From: an uncultured Draconibacterium sp.
Lineage (GTDB): Bacteria; Bacteroidota; Bacteroidia; Bacteroidales; Prolixibacteraceae
Reading direction: 5' to 3'
Assembly: GCF_963674925.1 (NCBI RefSeq)
Contig: NZ_OY771647.1
Location: forward strand, 2,929,501-2,993,500
Length of the DNA stretch: 64,000 bases
A program made the position numbers and the translations under genes. The notes below the pieces were generated by a model, which had not been told where the DNA came from, searched no databases, and worked only from the letters and a program-made list of their open reading frames with translations. Shown one piece after another: positions 63,469 through 64,000 of this stretch (position 1 is the first letter of the stretch; every line of letters begins with the position of its first letter).

Positions 63469-64000
63469 ATGAGACGCAATAAAAATTTACAGCTGTTAGC
63501 ACTATTCTTTTTGGTATTCTTTTCAGCTTGTACTACTTCTGAAAATTACGAAGCTTATTTGTTTACTTACTTTACTGGTAATGGTCCGGGAGAAGAGGCG
63601 ATTCGCTTTGCCGTAAGCGAGGATGGTTTTAATTACCGGGCATTAAATAACAACCAGCCGGTATTGGATAACGACGATATCTGCTCAACCGGTGGGGTGC
63701 GCGACCCGCATATTTTGCGCGGTGATGATGGTGCCTTTTATATGGTGGTTACCGATTTGTATGTAACCGATATGGGCTGGAAAAACTATGCCATGGTTTT
63801 ACTGAAATCAGAGGATTTGATTAACTGGCAATCGTCGGTGGTGAATATTCCGGAAACTTTTCCTGATGAGTTTGGCGATGTTTGGCGCGTTTGGGCACCG
63901 CAAAGCATTTACGATGAGGAAGCCGGAAAATATATGGTTTACTTTTCGATGAAACAGGGTGACGATCCGGATATTATCTACTATGCATACGCCAACGAAG
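63469..64000 (+). CDS. GH43 lipoprotein, 3' end cut by window
   Basis: Start of a five-bladed propeller glycosidase of GH43 (arabinofuranosidase, arabinanase or xylosidase); 177 codons are visible and the frame is open at the right edge. It opens with a lipoprotein signal ending FSAC (Cys21). The catalytic base is Asp79 in GGVRDPHILRG, followed by FYMVVTDLYVTD and WRVWAPQSIYDEEAGKYMVYFS, all typical of the family. The start ATG at 63469 lies 31 bp after the GH51 stop codon. The subfamily cannot be fixed from this fragment. Confidence 0.88.
   Translation, partial: MRRNKNLQLLALFFLVFFSACTTSENYEAYLFTYFTGNGPGEEAIRFAVSEDGFNYRALNNNQPVLDNDDICSTGGVRDPHILRGDDGAFYMVVTDLYVTDMGWKNYAMVLLKSEDLINWQSSVVNIPETFPDEFGDVWRVWAPQSIYDEEAGKYMVYFSMKQGDDPDIIYYAYANE

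Overview
The window looks like chromosomal DNA of an anaerobic or facultative Bacteroidota. It has a low-to-middling GC content, many lipoproteins with a Bacteroidota-type lipobox, no clear Shine-Dalgarno sequences, -7 elements of the TAnnTTTG type, a hybrid two-component system (HTCS) and dense carbohydrate-active enzyme loci. The Marinilabiliales/Prolixibacteraceae are a plausible home, but that is inference, since no rRNA or marker gene is present. I see no tRNA, rRNA, CRISPR array, transposase or phage gene.

Layout. (1) 1-4.3 kb: the end of an L-fuculokinase-type kinase and a rhamnulose-1-phosphate-type aldolase (deoxyhexose catabolism), a Bcr/CflA-type exporter and a Nudix-fold transcription regulator. 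(2) 4.4-13.4 kb: two exported GH3 enzymes around a lipoprotein carboxylesterase, then a DUF5916 beta-barrel protein. (3) 13.7-34.4 kb: a locus for rhamnogalacturonan I (RG-I). It holds a forward GH105/DUF4861 pair and a reverse eight-gene run of GH42, GH106, a six-hairpin glycosidase, GH28 (frameshifted), GH2, tandem CE12, a GH105-CE12 fusion and GH105. (4) 34.6-42.4 kb: KdgF-type cupin, a 1404-residue HTCS and a PA14-containing GH31. (5) 43.3-47.5 kb: amidohydrolase, Tat-exported carboxylesterase and a beta-lactamase-fold serine hydrolase. (6) 47.7-51.6 kb: fermentation genes focA, pflA and pflB. (7) 51.8-54.3 kb: a zinc-type CDF exporter, a small membrane protein, and a diiron hemerythrin/RIC-like protein followed in the same frame by a LuxR-type regulator with a pseudo-receiver. 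(8) 54.4-61.1 kb: a TolC-MacA-MacB-type efflux operon carrying its own LytS/LytTR two-component system. (9) 61.5-64 kb: GH51 and the start of GH43, both for arabinose side chains.

How it fits together. The RG-I enzymes remove acetyl groups (CE12), cut or trim the backbone (GH28, GH106, GH105) and strip galactan and arabinan side chains (GH2, GH42, GH51, GH43). KdgF would handle the unsaturated uronate that GH105 releases. The kinase and aldolase would process rhamnose or fucose to DHAP and lactaldehyde, and pyruvate would leave through PflB/FocA as formate. No SusC/SusD pair lies in the 64 kb.

The points most worth a second look are the hemerythrin/pseudo-receiver pair separated only by a stop codon, the frameshift in GH28, the GH105-CE12 and CE12-CE12 architectures, the unassigned six-hairpin glycosidase, and a dispersed 34-bp element that sits at the edge of degenerate heptamer arrays.
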